A stretch of 64,000 nt of DNA from Leptolyngbya sp. O-77 (GTDB lineage: Bacteria > Cyanobacteriota > Cyanobacteriia > Elainellales > Elainellaceae), in contig NZ_AP017367.1 of the NCBI RefSeq assembly GCF_001548395.1, positions 1,711,001 through 1,775,000 on the forward strand. Reading direction: 5' to 3'. A model generated the notes under the pieces. The model did no database searches, had not been told where the DNA came from, and saw only the letters and a program-made list of their open reading frames with translations. Numbering within the stretch: position 1 is the stretch's first letter; each line of letters begins with the position of its first letter. The position numbers were made by a program, and so were the translations under genes. Positions 63,083-64,000 of the stretch are shown in pieces.

Positions 63083-64000
63083 TTACCAGGCATCCTGCAA
63101 GCTATACAGACTAAACATCCCCCGCAGATACCACGGGCGCAGGTGGGGCAGCGGGAAGCGGCGGAGAGGCTGGCGGAAGGGGGTTGCCAGATCGGTTTCT
63201 GAAATCTTGCCGATTAGCAGATGGGCGATCGCCCGGCCGCTCCAGGTGGCAGTGGCCACGCCGTTGCCGTGATAGGCCAGCGCGTAGAAGAGCGTGGGAT
63301 CATCGGCAAGCTGCCCGACATGGGGCACGAGCGCCCTAGAGCCGCAGAGCAGCCCGCTCCAGTAGTGGGAAATTTCTACGTCGCGCCAGGCGGGAAACAT
63401 TTCGCCTAGCCTCCGCCTCATCCACTGGCGATAGCGGTCGGCTTCTGGCGGGGTGCCTCGCGTGCCGCCGCGCGTGCCCAGCAGAAATCGCCCGTCTTTC
63501 AGCAAGCGAAAGTAAAACAGCAGATTGCGCGTGTCGTAGATGGGGGTTTCGGTTTTCCAGCCCTGAGCAGCGAGTTCGGCGGCGGTCAGGGGGCGCGTGG
63601 TAATGATATTGGACATGACGGGCAGCAGGCGGCCAGACAGGGCTGGATGGAGGGGGTCTTCGGTGTAGCCGTTGGTGGCGATAATGACCCGCTGGGCCCG
63701 CAGCGTTCCCTCCGGGGTGTGCAGCCGATGCCCGCTGCCGTCGGTTTCCCAGCGCTGGACGGGGCTATGGGCAAAGAGGGCAACCGATTTCTGCTGGAGG
63801 GTGATCGCCAGCCCCCGGCTATACTTCATCGGATTCAGCCCAAACCCCACGCCAACATGCAGCGCCCCGTGCGCTTCGGGGCTGCGGTAGGCCCGCTCGG
63901 TCAGTTCCCTGGGCGACCAGAGTTCGCAGGGATAGCCCGCGATCTCGCTGAAAAACTCATAAGCAGCTTCGAGCGATCGCCATCGGTTGGGGCGATGGGC
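63083..64000 (-). CDS. FAD-dependent oxidoreductase (DAO family), 5' truncated
   Basis: The frame is open to the right edge of the window, so at least 50 more residues than the internal GTG at 63850 are coding and the start lies outside. The visible ~305 residues belong to the DAO/DadA-type fold (VIIATNGYTEDPLHPALSGRLLPV, GTRGGTRGTPPEADRYR, YHGNGVATATWSGRAIAHLL). These enzymes oxidise amines or D-amino acids, for example gamma-glutamylputrescine. The Rossmann motif is in the missing part. Confidence 0.85.
   Translation of the reverse strand, partial: AHRPNRWRSLEAAYEFFSEIAGYPCELWSPRELTERAYRSPEAHGALHVGVGFGLNPMKYSRGLAITLQQKSVALFAHSPVQRWETDGSGHRLHTPEGTLRAQRVIIATNGYTEDPLHPALSGRLLPVMSNIITTRPLTAAELAAQGWKTETPIYDTRNLLFYFRLLKDGRFLLGTRGGTRGTPPEADRYRQWMRRRLGEMFPAWRDVEISHYWSGLLCGSRALVPHVGQLADDPTLFYALAYHGNGVATATWSGRAIAHLLIGKISETDLATPFRQPLRRFPLPHLRPWYLRGMFSLYSLQDAW

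Noticed and set aside
1..64000. CRISPR array
   Set aside because: All short tandem repeats found are contiguous without spacers of uniform length, and no cas genes were seen.

Overview
The window is a typical cyanobacterial chromosome segment. The evidence is dense GCGATCGC (HIP1) palindromes both inside and between genes, a photosystem II gene (psbK), a chloroplast-type AAA ATPase (ycf46), the bicarbonate transporter operon cmpABCD, aerobic hemF, and cyanobacterial exopolysaccharide and exosortase families. Base composition and gene content suggest a non-heterocystous filamentous or Leptolyngbya/Thermoleptolyngbya-like lineage; this last step is inference. No phage, plasmid, CRISPR or transposase gene was recognised. 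Mobile DNA is limited to MITE-like foldback elements without ORFs.

Layout. 1-8.0 kb: a partial hypothetical gene, a thioredoxin/TPR co-chaperone, an NmrA-like SDR, a TolC-like outer-membrane channel, a peptide-type solute-binding lipoprotein and a B12-binding radical SAM enzyme. 8.3-14.1 kb: cmpD-cmpC-cmpB-cmpA on the minus strand, with a MITE-like element between cmpA and cmpB. 14.5-19 kb: truB, an SDR, a helix-hairpin-helix protein, a TM2/SHOCT protein and a J-domain/TPR protein. 19-24.9 kb: the conserved minus-strand cluster rpmH-rnpA-(PH domain)-yidC-jag-yceD-ycf46, plus an SH3 protein. 25-31.7 kb: an SH3/DUF2927-like protein preceded downstream by a strong terminator and a possible structured RNA, a TPR glycosyltransferase, an MFS transporter, carA and a small orphan gene.

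31.9-43.1 kb: an eight-gene minus-strand exopolysaccharide cluster. It holds a GT4, a Wzc-like chain-length protein/kinase, a HepA-like ABC exporter, three GT2 enzymes, a second GT4 carrying an apparent frameshift, and an O-antigen-polymerase-like membrane protein. 44-46.7 kb: a surface-type protein with DUF4347, two DUF4394-like units and RTX calcium-binding repeats. 47-51.3 kb: tRNA-Ser(GCU), hemF, rpoZ, psbK and a lone ABC ATPase. 51.9-58.7 kb: a second export locus on the plus strand with a DegT/StrS aminotransferase, a cyanoexosortase-B-like protease with its associated protein, a Wza-like export protein and a second Wzc-like kinase. 58.7-64 kb: two secreted small proteins, a PotB-like permease next to a JmjC/cupin protein, a pterin-4a-carbinolamine dehydratase with a putative signal peptide, and a partial FAD oxidoreductase.

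How the parts may work together. The two export clusters (about 15 kb apart) supply assembly, chain-length control, export and possibly protein anchoring for a cell-surface layer, and the RTX protein may be part of that surface. CmpABCD takes up bicarbonate under carbon limitation; Ycf46 has been linked to the same condition. A striking non-coding feature is the number of short (8-21 bp) tandem duplications in intergenic leaders, alongside several small foldback elements.
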